A stretch of 64,000 nucleotides of DNA from Cavia porcellus (GCF_034190915.1 NW_026947484.1:137614982-137678981); one strand, 5' to 3'; counted from the stretch's first letter, positions 1 through 12,003 are shown. Notes: a model not told the origin generated them from the letters alone. Program-made: numbers and translations.

Positions 1-129
1 ACAGTATATCATGAACTCTTTGAATTTTTACTTTGCTGTCTGATGTGCTATTTGTGTGATTCATGGATTTGGTGAGTCATTAATTAAAGCATTAAAAATG
101 ACAGACCAAAAGATGGAAGCTTGCAGAAG

Positions 130-309
130 TTTATGTACCAGAATATTCCTGTAGCATCCAAGATGTTCCCAAATTAGTAGCAGCCCAAATAAAAGCCCAC
201 CAATTAGAGAAAGAACAAATGAATGGTGGTACATTCACACAGTAGAGTCATTAGGTCTTGAACAAATCTCACAAAGACAGTGTTAAGCAAAAGAAGTCTG
301 TGATACCAT
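130..309 (+). repeat. old L1M ORF2 3'-end fragment
   Basis: This short, strongly diverged stretch matches by eye the tail of mammalian L1 ORF2: the 'cagcccaaat ... gaatggtggtacattcacac' and 'gttaagcaaaagaag' words, in plus orientation. It abuts the opposite-strand L1 that follows. It is non-coding. The boundaries are approximate. Confidence 0.5.
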
Positions 310-1878
310 TTTATTTTTAATTGTAATTTCTAATAGTTTATTACATCCATTGGTCATTTTCAATTCCTTTATTTCCTTCTCCTTTACCTCCTTTCTCCCC
401 CTAGTCTCCTTTTCCACCTCTAAAACAGGTCTTCTTGCTTCCTGTCATCTCTTCTTTATTTTATTCATTTGTTTGTTTATGTGTTAAGTTTCCCATATAA
501 TAGATGTGGTATTTAACTTTTTGTGTCTTATTTATTTCACTTTTATTACAGGCTCAAAATCCTTTTTTTTTTTTTTTTTTTTTTTTGCAAATGACATGAT
601 TTCTCTCTTCTTTATGGCTGATTAATGTTTTATTCTGAATATATACCACATTCTTTATTCTTTCATTTGTGAACTGGTATCTGATTTTGAGAGTTTGTGA
701 ATTGCGCTGCTAAAAACATGAATATGCATGAATCACTATAGTATGTTGTCTCTATTTCTTTCAGGATACCCAGGAGGGGTATAGCTAGGTTAAGTGGAAT
801 TTCTATTTTTAGTTCTCTGAACAATCTCCATAGTGATTTCCATAGTGGCTATACTAGTTTGGATCCCCATCAACAATGTAGAAAGGTTCTTTTTTCCCAT
901 GTGCTTGCAAGCGTTTGTGGCTTTTTGTGTTCTTGCTGATAGCCCTTCTGATTGGGGTAAGATGGAATCTCAGAATTGGCTTGATTTGCATTTCCTAATA
1001 GTTAAAGATGTTGAACGTTGTTTCAAACATTTATTGGCCATCTGTATTTCTTCTTTTGAAAAATGTCTTTTCAGATCACTTGCCCATCTTTCGATTAGAA
1101 CATTTATTTTTTGGAGATTGACTTCTGTTTTTCAGGTCTTTGTGTATTCTAGCTATTATTCCTCTGTCAGAAGAGTAGCTAGTATTTTTTTCTCTGTTCT
1201 GTAGGTTGTTTCTTCACACTGATATTTTCTGTGCTGTCCAGAAACTTCCTAACTGCATGTAATTCTGTTTTATTCTTACGCTATTAGAGTTCTGTTCAGG
1301 AAACCTTTGCCTATGTCTATGGCTTTAAGTGTTTCTCCAGTGTTATCTTTCAGCAGTTTTAAAGTTTCTCTTTTACACCTAGCTCTTTGATTCATTTTGA
1401 TTTGCTTTTAGTTCTCGGAGAATAGGGATCTAGTTTCAGTCTTCTGCATGTGGATGTCTGGGTTCCGTTCTCCTTTACCTTCTTTCCCCTCTTAGTCCCT
1501 GTTTCCACCTCTAAGCACCATTTTTAAAAAGAGGCTATCTTTTATCCAGCATATGTTTTTGACTCTTTCTCAGAAAACAGATTGCTTTAGGCATATTGGG
1601 TTATTTCTGCATCTTACATTTTCTTCCCCTGGTCTAAGCGTCTGTTTTTACCAGCTGTTTTTGATAGTATAGTTTTGTAGTATAGCCGGAAATCTGTGAT
1701 GCCTCCCACTTTGCTGGTTTTACTCAGGATTGCTGTGGCTATTCTGGGTCTTTTCTGGTTCCACATGAATCTTGAAGGTTTTTTCCTTAAAAAAGTAATT
1801 TCTGGTTTTGTGAAGAATACTGTTGATATTTTAATTCTACTTTTACAAAGTTGGAAAATAGACAAAACTAATTTATGA
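310..1878 (-). repeat. 5'-truncated LINE-1, minus strand
   Basis: Read on the minus strand, this is the C-terminal part of L1 ORF2 plus a 3' UTR. The frame near 1878-1620 gives [14 protein letters not shown] followed by GGIT and LYYK, which match the same segment of the intact ORF2 in this window ([15 protein letters not shown], residues about 856-886). Further 3' (lower coordinates), the reversed words for the 'Cys-rich tail' part of ORF2 continue to about 600. The frame is broken by stops and indels, so this is a dead copy. A run of 23 T at about 563-586 and a foreign 45-bp block at 1471-1516 interrupt it. Confidence 0.8.
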
Positions 1879-3059
1879 TGTGAGGAGGGAGGTATTGGTG
1901 ACTGGGAAAGCACACGTGATAAGTCTTTGAGAGTAGAACACTGATGATCAAATTATTTATGTTTTCTTTAAAAGGTTAAAATTATTTAATCTCAAAAGTA
2001 AAAGCTTAATTTAATTTAACTGGAGCCAATCAATAAGAATATGAGGAATGCTATGTGCAGTCATGAGATAAATCTCCCCTCGGATCACATTCTGATGACA
2101 AAACTACCAGTGGAGCTCTGTGAGCAGGCATTCTCCAGAGTTTGAGGATATGGCCTTCTCCCTAAGTCCCCTTCACTTTCTCAAAGTGTGACCCTTCGCA
2201 TCAGTGTCATCTACTACTCTTATAATTAATTTTTTGATTTGAGAATTTAAGTCAAGAATCCTGATCATTACATTTTCTAGTCACATTCTGGAAAAGGCAG
2301 GACTTCCATTCAAAATTCAGAATTGTCAGTGGTACTCTCATAGAGTACTTGCCAAGCAGGCCCAGGGTGAGTTGCCTGTCAGTGCAAGCCTTGTCCAGGT
2401 GACAGCTTATTTCCTGTTGCCCTCCACTGTTGAAAACAGTGTGAGCTGTCCCAATGGCCAGTATGTTATATATTATGTGCTTCTGATTATGCCTACAAAC
2501 CCTGAATTAACCTCCCTATGATTTAGAAGCAAATGGATCTGAATTTCATTATAGATATGAGTTCTACACTCTTCTCCACTGAAGCACAGGAATTCACTTG
2601 GAGAGGTACTATAATTACTATGCAGATTACTTTCCTATCATTTGATTGAGCCTTCAGGAAGAAAGAAGGTCATTAATGTAACTTCTTCCTCAATTTCTCA
2701 TTTTAGGAAACCTGGAAGCAGAGTCACACGTAATTCAGCACACTGAGCCACTCTCCACAGCAAGTATAAATACTGCACAGAAGCTCTGAAATGGATTGCA
2801 ACCACAGAGCTTAAAGAAATTCTCAGAAGATCCATGGTCTGGTTATAAGTTCTCCAAGTGAAGCTGGGTCCACAGCTGCCATTCAAGGTGTCTGTTCCTC
2901 AGAGTTCTATTCCAGCAAATTCATATTTCTTGTCATCTATCCAGTGGCGTGAAGCAGAGGAGGCCTTTCTGCAGCGCATGGTTAGGGTTGCAGGTGGGTA
3001 CTGAAGCAGCCCCAAATCTATGTATCATCTGTGGCTCTCTTCACAAAGTGAACTGAAGT
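1879..3059. other. unrecognised sequence
   Basis: I see no repeat, exon or RNA gene here. Short open frames are no longer than chance would give. Confidence 0.4.
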
Positions 3060-3183
3060 TTGCATCAGCAAGTGATGTGCTTTCCAATGTGCTGTCCACG
3101 TCATTCTGAACCCAGTGCCCACTCAGCAAATAAATTTTTCTTCAAGTTGCATTTTGTCACAGTGACAGGAATACGACTAACAT
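3060..3183 (+). repeat. MaLR-type LTR 3'-end fragment (possible)
   Basis: The last 70 bases carry an AATAAA-like signal and a 'ttgcattttgtcacagtgac ... gactaaca' ending. The ends of the clearer LTRs at 4372 and 49432 share this. The upstream part is too diverged to place. Confidence 0.45.
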
Positions 3184-3520
3184 TTCATTCTTTAAGGATT
3201 ATCTTACCATCACAAGGTAAGTTTGTTGAATTAAAGAAACTTTCCAGGCCAACTCCGGCACCATGGTCTTTAGCTCACAGTGACCCAAACTGAACACAGT
3301 GATTCCATTCCAGTCTCCTTACCCCTCCTTACCCAAAACACATACAAAAAGACATTTACTGAAGTATCAGAAAGGCAGGAGGCCAGAAGGAATCTAAGTA
3401 GCTAATTAAAAAAGACTGGTTAAACATTCATAGGTATCAATGGATTTCATGTATCCAATAAACAGAAATAAGCAAGTTTATATGTATAGATATGAAACTA
3501 CTTCAAAATATATCAAGCAA

Positions 3521-3655
3521 GGGGCTGGGGATTTAGCTCCGCAGCGTAAGTGCTGGCCTGGCAAGCACGAAGTCATGAGTCCAATCCTGCTACCAAAAAT
3601 AAATAAATTGCTACCAAAAATAAATAAACACACACACATACACACATATATATAT
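3521..3655 (+). repeat. ID SINE (tRNA-Ala-derived)
   Basis: It starts GGGGCTGGGGATTTAGCTC, which is the ID 5' end with the pol III A box. The B-box part is diverged (gagtccaatcc), followed by a 'ctaccaaaaataaataaa' A-rich tail. The tail contains an internal duplication (ctaccaaaaataaataaa appears twice) and then CA/TA simple repeat. Confidence 0.9.
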
Positions 3656-3928
3656 AGTGAAAAAAGCAAGGTGCAAAAGCGTGCATAATAGGAGTACTTT
3701 AGGTGGATGCAAAATGATTTGTGTTTATATATAATTGATATTACATAAATTTTATATACAAATTTTATACCATGCAATTATTCCCTACAATGCAAGATAG
3801 TATCAGTAACAGTGGCTTTGAGAGAAATATGTAACTGTGCTTTTATCCTTTCATATATATTTTAATGCTAAATATAATTATTCTTAATTTTATTTTTATG
3901 ACTTTATCCCAATGTCATATTGACTAGA

Positions 3929-4372
3929 TGTTGTGGTTGGCATCCTAAATGTCCCCTCAAATGCCCATCGTGTTGATGCTTGGTCCCCAGCTGATAGGCT
4001 TTTGGAAAGTGATCAGATTATGTAGGCTCTAACTTCATCAGTTTGATTAATCCATTGATGAATTCATTAGTTTAATGGGTTTATTAGGGGACGGGGTCTA
4101 ATTAGATGAAATGAGTCACTGGAGGAATGGCCATGAAAGGTTTATCTTGCCCCTGGTCCCTTCCCAACTCTTGTGCACTGCCATGCTCTCTGCTTCTGGA
4201 CGTTATGAGGTTAGCAACTTTTCTCCGCTGCCTCCTTCCTCCCTGATGTTCTGCTTCACTCTGGACCCAGAAACAATGGAGCCAAGCGACCACAAAGCTT
4301 TGAAAGAGTGAGCCAAAATAACTTTTCTCATTTAAATTGTATTTTGTCACCATAACGGAAATATGGCTAACG
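3929..4372 (+). mobile_element. solo MaLR/ERVL-type LTR
   Basis: This 444-bp element begins TG and ends near CTAACG (expected CA). It has the family hallmarks: 'gcttggtccccagctgatagg', 'attaatccattgatgaattc', 'gaatgagtcactgg', then 'caatggagccaagcgaccac' and 'gagccaaaataacttt' near the polyadenylation region. I see no internal region beside it. The TSD is not readable, so it is old. Confidence 0.75.
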
Positions 4373-4387
4373 TCCCATTCCTTAAGG

Positions 4388-4480
4388 ATTTGGGGGTGGG
4401 GGGTTGATACCGGGGATTGAACTCACAACCTTGTGCTTACTAGGCAAGTGCTTGAGCCACTGAGGGAAATCCCCAGCCCC
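4388..4480 (-). repeat. ID SINE, minus strand
   Basis: The reverse complement reads GGGGCTGGGGATTTCCCTCA, then a B-box-like gttcaatccccgg, with a G/T-rich tail. It is flanked by a 9-bp direct repeat TCCTTAAGG at 4379-4387 and 4481-4489. It landed between two inverted MaLR LTRs. Confidence 0.9.
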
Positions 4481-4505
4481 TCCTTAAGGGTTTTTCTAGG
4501 CTCTT

Positions 4506-4904
4506 CTTCTTAGTTACTTTTCTCATTGCTGAGACACAATATCCAACACACACAAAGGGGTGAAGTTTATTTCAGCTCACAGTTCTTAGAGGCTTCAGTC
4601 AAGGGCAGGCAGCATGGCAGAGGGGCACTGCAGAAGAGAAACAGTCCATGGTGCAGAAAGCAGCAGTAGCACCTGGCAACCTGCCTTTCTTTTGTCCCAA
4701 CCACTCTACAAGCTTATTCTTTTGTGCCACCCAGATCCAAGGTGGGGCTTCTACTCTGTATACCCAGAACTGTGCTAAATGCATTTAGTTATCAAACACC
4801 TTAATCTATATTCAGACACCCTAGATTCAGCCACCTCTAAAAAGCCCTACCCATGAACACAGGAAACTTTGAGGTTTGGGGACATCGAGGTACAAGCCAT
4901 AGCA
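4506..4904 (-). mobile_element. solo MaLR/ERVL-type LTR, minus strand
   Basis: It is the reverse-oriented relative of the LTR at 3929: 'ttagttacttttctcattgc' (reversed LTR end), 'cagctcacagttcttagag', 'gccacctctaaaaagcccta' and 'acatcgaggtacaagccata' (reversed LTR start). The middle is diverged and partly deleted. Confidence 0.65.
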
Positions 4905-6087
4905 CCAGAATAATGTGTGGTTGTACAAGCTACACCCTAAACAAAAGTTTGCAGCCCAGCATACAAGTTAGAACAGATACCCAGTCTGAAGGATACTTGT
5001 TTAGCTTCGAAAGCTGCCACAGGTTGTAGTCACCCAGAGGCTCATATTTATCTAATTCCCTTATGCCACCATATGAGGTGGTGGCAGCTCTGTACAATTC
5101 TTCATTTTATCTTTCACTGCTGACGGCCCTCTATTTCTACCACAGTTTGATTTGGCTTTTGCTCCCCACCTGCCCCTTCAACTTCCTTCAAACCATCACT
5201 CACATCCTACCTGCACATTCCCTGGTTTAGGATGCACTCAAACTCCAAGCTGATCCACTACTAGCCCAAGCCTGAACTCATGCAGCCCTCCTGATTTAAC
5301 AAACATGAAGTCAAGCAAATGTATTTCTGATGCCCCAACTTCTGCATATGTGCATGCCAGTATTTTCATGCATAGTTATAGATATTTATTAGTCATGCAT
5401 ATGTCTGTAAGTGTTAGCAATGTCATTCAAATCAGTAGATAATCACCAAAGAAAGGCTTTGGATTGGAGAGCTGACCTTGGAATCCCATCTTTTACTATA
5501 GATTTTTCCCATCTGAGATTTGTTTGAATTAAAATTAACTTGTATTCTCCATTTCATACCTATTGAAAAAAGAAAGACTAAAAGAAGGTGGGGGAGAATC
5601 TACCAGAGATTAAATTGAGCAGAAATTAAATACACGTTTGGAATATTCTACATGGTGGGTGTAAGGTGGAGTCTATAATATTTAAAGTTATATTTATGTT
5701 ACTCTTTCTATTTTAACATATCCACCTTTTTCCAAAACTAAAAATTTTACCTAAAGCCAAAGCAGCTTTTCTTTAAAATATTTACTTGTAAATTTGTGTG
5801 TGTATGTATCAGTGAAATTTCTTTTGCCAAGTATCCAAAATTTCTTACTTTAAGACTTGCTCTTCGAATCTCTATACTTCATCTCAGTTTTCTTCAGTCT
5901 TCAGGGAGAGACGTTATCAGGTGATCAGTTTTTAGAGTATTAACACTAAGTATTTATTAAAGCATGTTGCATTACTATGACTACAGCCATAAAGGAAACT
6001 TCACATTTTGACAGTTGACTTTCAGGGTTAGGTTACCATTAGAATGGGGGATTTTCAGTATTTTACTTTCCTTAGATGTGTATGTGA

Positions 6088-6090
<3 letters not shown>
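4905..6090. other. unrecognised sequence
   Basis: No element or exon is recognised. Confidence 0.4.
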
Positions 6091-6158
<68 letters not shown>

Positions 6159-6177
6159 GAGAGACAGAGACAGAGAC

Positions 6178-6251
<74 letters not shown>
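6091..6251. repeat. compound (TG)n(GA)n microsatellite
   Basis: Uninterrupted TG to about 6134 changes directly to GA, which contains regularly spaced GACAGA interruptions and then a pure GA run to 6251. All open frames across it are repeat artefacts. Confidence 0.97.
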
Positions 6252-6253
<2 letters not shown>

Positions 6254-6590
6254 GGCACATTTGATCAGAATAACATATATCCACAGAGCAATACTGCTCC
6301 ATATATGGCCCAGGATTGAGTTCACATATTTGTGAATGACCCTATCCATATGCCTTCTATTTTAAAAAATATTTTCCGATGGTCTCTACTGCCCTTACCT
6401 GGTAATCTCAGTGCTTCATCTCATCAGGTTATCCCAGAGTTTACACATGAAAGAGGGATAAGAAGCCTTAGTTTTATGCATAATGCAGATCTAGGACTCT
6501 GCTGGTTAATCACGTCAGGATGATTATGGCAATTTGAGAGATATGTTTTGTAGTATAGTTTGGTTGTCAGAGTGTAAGAGTTTTAGTGAG

Positions 6591-6693
6591 TTTTATTTAT
6601 TTATTTATTTGTTGTTGTTGGCACTGGGGATTAAACTCATGACCTCACATTTGCCAGGCAGGAGCTTAAGCCACTGAGCTAAATCCCCAGCCC
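6591..6693 (-). repeat. ID SINE, minus strand
   Basis: The reverse complement reads GGGCTGGGGATTTAGCTCAG followed by the anticodon-loop and B-box parts. The tail on the plus strand is (TTTA)n plus (GTT)n. Direct repeats TAGTGAG at 6584-6590 and 6694-6700 are a plausible TSD. Confidence 0.9.
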
Positions 6694-6833
6694 TAGTGAG
6701 AGGTTTAAATTCCGTAGAGAAGGAATGCAGAGGGATATAGACAATCAAGAAATGAGAAAGGCATTTCATAACTTATTAAGAAACTCATTATTCTCCCCAT
6801 TCTTTATCACAACTATATTTTGTTTTTTTTTAA

Positions 6834-6834
<1 letters not shown>

Positions 6835-6878
<44 letters not shown>

Positions 6879-6952
6879 TGTAGTACTAGATGTTGAACCC
6901 AGGGCTTATACGTGGTAGGCAAATGTTCTACCGGTGAGCTCTATCCCCAGCA
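6835..6952 (-). repeat. older ID-like SINE with (GT)n tail, minus strand
   Basis: The body at 6881-6952 reversed reads GTGCTGGGGATAGAGCTCAC, then GGGTTCAACATCTAGTACTACA. This is the general tRNA-Ala SINE form ending in the older CTAGTACTACA type. The A/CA-rich tail has expanded into (GT)n at 6835-6879. Confidence 0.8.
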
Positions 6953-7089
6953 CAGTCATGAAGACTTTTAAAAAGCAATAATGACAGCTTCAACTGTTGA
7001 CAGTGATGCCATACAAGGCAACTGGAGGTATTCTGTGATTAGAGGAGGCTACATTATCCAGTAATCAGTTTAGTGCTTCATGCTTGAGG

Positions 7090-7310
7090 GCAGGAGTGAG
7101 TCAGGTGTGCCTGGGTGGAGAGCCAGGATCTGCTACTTCCTAAGGATGTGACCTTGGACACGAGGCCCACTTCCTTACCTATAAATGGGGCTCATAATGG
7201 TGCTTATCCAACAAAGTTACTAAGCAAATTGTGGATAATCATATATGTAAAAGATGTAAGACAGTGCCTAATACATAATAATCGATCAGTGAACATTTAC
7301 TTATCATTCT
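7090..7310 (+). repeat. MIR SINE
   Basis: It contains the MIR core in forward order: 'tgctacttcctaaggatgtgacc', a 'cttacctataaatggggctcataatgg' equivalent of the cctcatctgtaaaatggggataat core, and 'agacagtgcctaatacata' near the end. It is highly diverged. Confidence 0.7.
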
Positions 7311-8507
7311 GCTTAAGGATCTGAAAGCACTTTATGAAGTTGGCTAATCCACCTAGAATATTTCTTTAGCAAATGTTCTCTTTATAGCATATATATAAGT
7401 AAACTTCAAACAAGCCCAGATGAAATTCTAAATTCCGTACTCGTGATAGCCTAAATAAATGAGGTGTCCGTGTTTTGTGTTATCTGTATTAACACTTCTC
7501 TTCATTTGTACAGATAATTGAGAACTGAATGGGTTGGAATAAAAGGTAAAACTTGTAATGGCCAGGTGGAACTTATTTAAGGCATGATTACGGCTAGGAA
7601 ATAGTCTGTAAAAATAGCTCTCGTCCTCACATCACATCACTGTTCCCAAGGGTGCCTTCAAGTCTTCCTGACAAACAGGCCTGCCCTCCTGCAGACCCAG
7701 GATTCTATTCTGCCTCACACATCCCCAACACAACCGCCAGCTGAGTTCTAATTGCAGAACCTTCATTACCAGGGATGATTGAAACTATAAAAAGAACCCA
7801 GCTGAATTTTTCACATCCTGCTGGGTGAGCACAAGGCCTGGCTCTCCTGTTCCTGCCCTCCTCCTTCATTCACCAGTTATCCTTTCTACATGTGTGGTCT
7901 GGCTTCTGCAGAAAGCTCCAGAGCAATTGATAGATGTTATCTCCCTTCTCCTCCAAAACTCCCTCCCTGGGAGGTAGGATGGTGACCGTGACAAATATGT
8001 CTGGCCTTCCTCTACAGCTGCAGAAGCAGGAGATTCAATCATTTCTTAACCTCCTTATTTAGTTCCTCTTACAAAGTCACCTAGAAGTGAGTGACCATAG
8101 ATATCAGACATTTCTCCCAGACCCCGTAGGCCTTTGCAACAACCTGTTGTAACCCCAGGCTGCAAATCAGCCTTTTTCTGTTACATTTGTTCTATCAGTG
8201 AACATCCTAAGTTACCTGCTGTGTGGTTAGTATTGAGTTAATTGTGGTAAAGGAGAATATCCAGAAGCGAAAAGGACACCAAGGAATTAAAAATCTAGTT
8301 GGAAGGCAAAACTAGGTAAGACACTATCTTGTTCTGTAGCAAATAACTTAGAGAATCAAGGGAGTGATTTTTTGCAAATTTTACATAAAATTTATGAAAA
8401 AATATTTCAGTTTATGTACATGGGCTATGTGTTTGGATATCTAGAAAAAAAGAAAAAGTAATGTTTGTAAGAGTGCACATGAGTAAATTAAAGAAAGCTA
8501 TAGGGTA
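7311..8507. other. unrecognised sequence
   Basis: No repeat or exon is recognised. Confidence 0.4.
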
Positions 8508-8592
8508 GGGAGCCTGGGAATGTAGCTCAGTGGCACAAGTGCCTGCCTAATAAGCGAGAGGTTTGAGTTTGAGTCCCACTACAAAAAAAAAA
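8508..8592 (+). repeat. ID SINE
   Basis: The body 'cctgggaatgtagctcagtg' and 'gcctgcctaataagcgagag' is followed by a B-box-like gagtttgagtccc and a pure A tail of about 10. Confidence 0.85.
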
Positions 8593-8644
8593 GTCTACCT
8601 GAGATACTATATAAAAAATGATCTCTGAAGGCACAATGAAACTA

Positions 8645-8800
8645 TCCTGGTTTTGTCACTATGTTACCTTGTCCGTGTTATATTGGACTGAGCTTTTATT
8701 TTCCCATTTATAAGGTAGGATGGCAATTTTAGTAGCTTGTTGAGATTGTGAGGATTAAATGTAACATATGTTGCACATAAAAATGTTCAAGAAACATAAT
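8645..8800 (+). repeat. MIR SINE, diverged
   Basis: Forward MIR words are 'tttcccatttataaggtagg' and 'ttgtgaggattaaatg', then an end region near 8770-8790. Confidence 0.55.
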
Positions 8801-9249
8801 TCTTTAATGAAATATTGACAAAGGAGAAGCATGGGAAAAGAAACCTTGGAGGAGGTGAGACATAAAGTAGTCTTGGGTGAATGAAAGATTGGGAGAGTCA
8901 GACAAGAAGGCTTTCTCTGCCTCTTCTCTCCAAGAGGAAAGGTTGTACATGAAATGAGAAATAGGGTTGCTTAAGAAGGGGACACACAGTAAGGAGCCTT
9001 AAAGAAACCAGTTGATTTCTCATCCGCCCCACATATGGAAAGCCTCTCCCATTATCAACACCCCTACCAGAGTAGTAGGTTTGTTCAGTCAGTGATTGAT
9101 ACAGAATTATCACCCAGCATGTGTAGTCTGCATTAGAATTCATTCTTGATTTTTGAGCATTATATGGTTTAGACAAATGTATAATGATTTGTGCTTGGAT
9201 ATACTAAAAAATCTTTTTGCTTCTCCCCACAAAAGAGACACAGCAACCA

Positions 9250-9314
9250 AACATCTAGCTCAGTGATACAAGTGTCTGCCTAGCAAGAATGAGGTCCTCA
9301 TTCAATCTCCTACA
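9250..9314 (+). repeat. decayed ID SINE
   Basis: 'tctagctcagtgatacaagt' and 'ctgcctagcaagaatgaggtc' with the B-box region attcaatctcc show a 5'-truncated, tail-less ID copy. Confidence 0.65.
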
Positions 9315-10549
9315 GATGACATCTTCAGCCAAAATCGGGTTACAAAGGCATTCCCATGAACTTCAAAATGTCAAAGAATAGGGGCAACCAAGTAAATTTA
9401 CCTTATTGTTGTCAGCAGCTACCCAGATGGAAGCAGAGGACAGTTTCAGGGGCCAGGGAATTCATTGATTACTCATAAATACCCAGCCTTAGGAGAACAT
9501 TCCAACATATCGAACAGATCCAGCTGAGACTGCAAGCCTCCAAATGATGGTTTTTAGTTGACGAGAGGCCAACTTCTCTTCATAGGAAACGTAAAAATAG
9601 AAGGAAAAGCTTTGAACGATTTTGTCCATAGAAAACTGCCTGCGTGGACCATTGCCCATTCCACCATTACTGAGAGATAGAAAAAATGAATTCAAGGCCA
9701 GTTCAGGGGCCACCTATTAAAATTATGTGATTCTAGAAGACTACTGTGAGGGAGACTGAGTGGATAGTAATAAAAGCAATGAAATACCTGGATATCCCTT
9801 CTTTCTGCCTTACTGTCTAGCAAGTAAAATGCCTAAAAAATACCAAGGTATAGGGGGACGTTACAGTATGGGGGAAGGTTGCCTTCGGAAGAGAAAACAA
9901 TCATGGTGGTCAAACCAGCCACTGGTTTTCTAGCCTGGAGTGCCCTGCCCATCCTCATCTCTTAAAATCAGCAGGACTGACACAAATGGGAATCTGAATT
10001 TAGGCTTCCTTTCTTTAATCCCAATATTTGCAAAATAGCTGTATGCAAGAAGAGGAAATGTATGTATAGCACACACACATGTGCACACACACTATCAGAC
10101 AATTGATGAATGCAACCACTAATTGAAGTTAATAAACTTAGTTGCCCATACTAGATAGAACACATTTTTAAAGGTTGAAATAATCATAAGATAAATTATT
10201 CCAGAGAGATAAGATATTGTTAACATTGAGTGAATACCATAAGTTAAATAAAAATACCAAATAGGAAAAATGTAGCAGTTTAATAAAGGAACTTAATTGC
10301 TGAGAGAAATAACAGAATGAGTACAAATGTGAATTTGTGAACCACAGAGAGGTTTGAGGAACTATTTCACAAGGCATTAAGAAGAAACAAAGTGAAGAAG
10401 AAAAATAGAGTAAGAAAAATACAGTAGGAATTTTTAATAAAGGAAAACAGATTGTGATCACACCATTCACAATACCCAGTTGGTCCCTCTCACATTAACG
10501 TAGAGCTTTATCATTCTCCTTACTTTAACCAATGGGATAACAGTAAAGC
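9315..10549. other. unrecognised, AT-rich
   Basis: Nothing is recognised beyond a short imperfect CA tract at about 10070-10092. Confidence 0.4.
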
Positions 10550-10928
10550 AAAACTCATGTTAAGTACTTGTGTCTTGGAGGTAAGATGAGTTGTACGCGA
10601 CCATGTGACTTAGTTTGACAAATGGGACACTGAAGAAATTGAAATCAACACAGATTTAACAAGGACTTGTGCCAAACACTGCCCAGCTCATGTGAGAAAG
10701 CCTAGGTCAGTCTCCTTGAGGATAAAAGACAGTAGGGACAGACTAGTCATTCCAGTTACCCGGAGAATCATAGATCCCTGGATTTGCCTCAGCCGAGATC
10801 TTCCTTATGAGTATGCCTCCATGAAATCAGTAGAACCATCTAGCCTGCCACAGAATCATAAGAAATTATTATTTTAAGCCAGAAAGTTTTGGAGAAATTT
10901 ATTATACATGCTACAATAGAAAATAGAT
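10550..10928 (+). mobile_element. MLT1-like MaLR LTR, ancient
   Basis: The last 80 bases read 'ttattattttaagccagaaa' then 'tttattatacatgctacaatagaaaa'. This is the usual MLT1 LTR ending (ttgttttaagccactaa ... gcaatagataac). Upstream 'gtgacttagtttgacaaatgg' fits MLT1 too. It is old and has no TSD. Confidence 0.6.
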
Positions 10929-11326
10929 CTGGGAAATGAGACAATATCCTAAAGAATAACCTAAAATTTTTGACTAAAAGATATTTAACTAAAAAATCTT
11001 TAAAAATTAGATGAAAAGCCTAGCACAGTGTCAAAATTAGGAAAAAATTTATCTAAGATTTGTAGTATAATGTAAAAACTTTAAATTTCAAAAGACAATT
11101 CTAAATCATACTGAAAGGATATATGACTTGCAAAGTAACATGAATAAGTTTGATATCAGAGTTCTCAATTGTGACACTGAAACTAACAAACCAATGAAAT
11201 ATTTTCAAAGAGTAAAATATAAAAGGACTTCTAACCTGTAGCCAAATGGTGAGGAATCAATAGGATATTCCTGGCTAAACAAACCTGTAGTAACTTAACA
11301 TACAAGTGACCCAGAAGATTGGGGCA

Positions 11327-11715
11327 TGGCAAACTGGCTGGGGAAGTAGTACAACCTGTTAATTACAAGATCCCAGAACACATGCACAGAACAGTTCCTG
11401 TATGTGGGCATCTCAGCAGAACTGAGCGGGCTTTCCATCAGATGGCCAAGGCTGGTCTGAGGTGTGGGATCCTACGCTGCTTTTCAGCACCCACATGTAG
11501 AAGTTCTCACAGGTTTTCTCAAGACAGATGGCAAGAAGAGCTTGCTACAATGATTTCACAACCTGCACTGTTTCCTCCAGGGTGTTATTTTATCTTGCTT
11601 TTCCTTCAGCCCAAGCTCACTCTGCAGAGCCAGGTACCTTTTTGCTCTTCAGTTTTGTTTTTGAAATAAGCTTTGCCATTTCTCTTTGCTTGTTTCAATC
11701 AATTTGTGTGTGTGT

Positions 11716-11757
<42 letters not shown>

Positions 11758-11802
11758 TGAGAAGAACCTAGAATCCAATTCCAAAAGGAGAGCCAAACAA
11801 CA
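11327..11802 (+). mobile_element. solo LTR, family A, plus strand
   Basis: It begins TGGCAAACTGG and ends AAACAACA. It aligns by eye over its length with the reversed element at 17810-18255: 'gttaattacaagatcc', 'cagttcctgtatgtggg', 'ggtctgaggtgtgggatcc', 'cctccagggtgttatttt', 'cttgcttttcc', 'agaacctagaatccaattcc'. An expanded (TG)n at 11705-11757 replaces unique sequence near the 3' end. No internal retroviral region is adjacent, so it is solo. The family is not named. Confidence 0.75.
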
Positions 11803-11889
11803 TAAAATCCAATGACATTTAATTGGTGAGGCACTTTTAGGAGCTATCTAGTAACACAAGAGATACTCTTAAAAATGTTCCTGACCAAA

Positions 11890-12003
11890 GCTGATCATGG
11901 TGGTACATGCCTATAATCCCTAAATTTGGGAGACTGAGACAGGAGGATTGCTGCAAGTTCAAGACGAGCCTTCCATAGCAAGACCATGTCCCCCCAAAAA
12001 AAA
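11890..12003 (+). repeat. B1-type SINE (7SL-derived monomer)
   Basis: The order 'atggtggtacatgcctataatcc' (pol III A box region), 'ggagactgagacaggaggatt', 'gcaagttcaagac' (B box), 'catagcaagaccatgtc' and an A tail is the single-monomer B1/Alu-like pattern. A perfect 13-bp TSD, GTTCCTGACCAAA, lies at 11877-11889 and 12004-12016. Confidence 0.93.

Noticed and set aside
833..1204. 123-codon plus-strand frame
   Set aside because: It is the complement of a dead minus-strand L1 ORF2 copy.
3521..3600. tRNA gene
   Set aside because: The tRNA-like A and B boxes belong to ID SINEs. There is no cloverleaf with an anticodon stem and the copies have A-rich tails.
6015..6349. Open frames of poly-Arg/Glu and poly-Ser/Leu on both strands
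   Set aside because: They are produced entirely by the TG/GA microsatellite.
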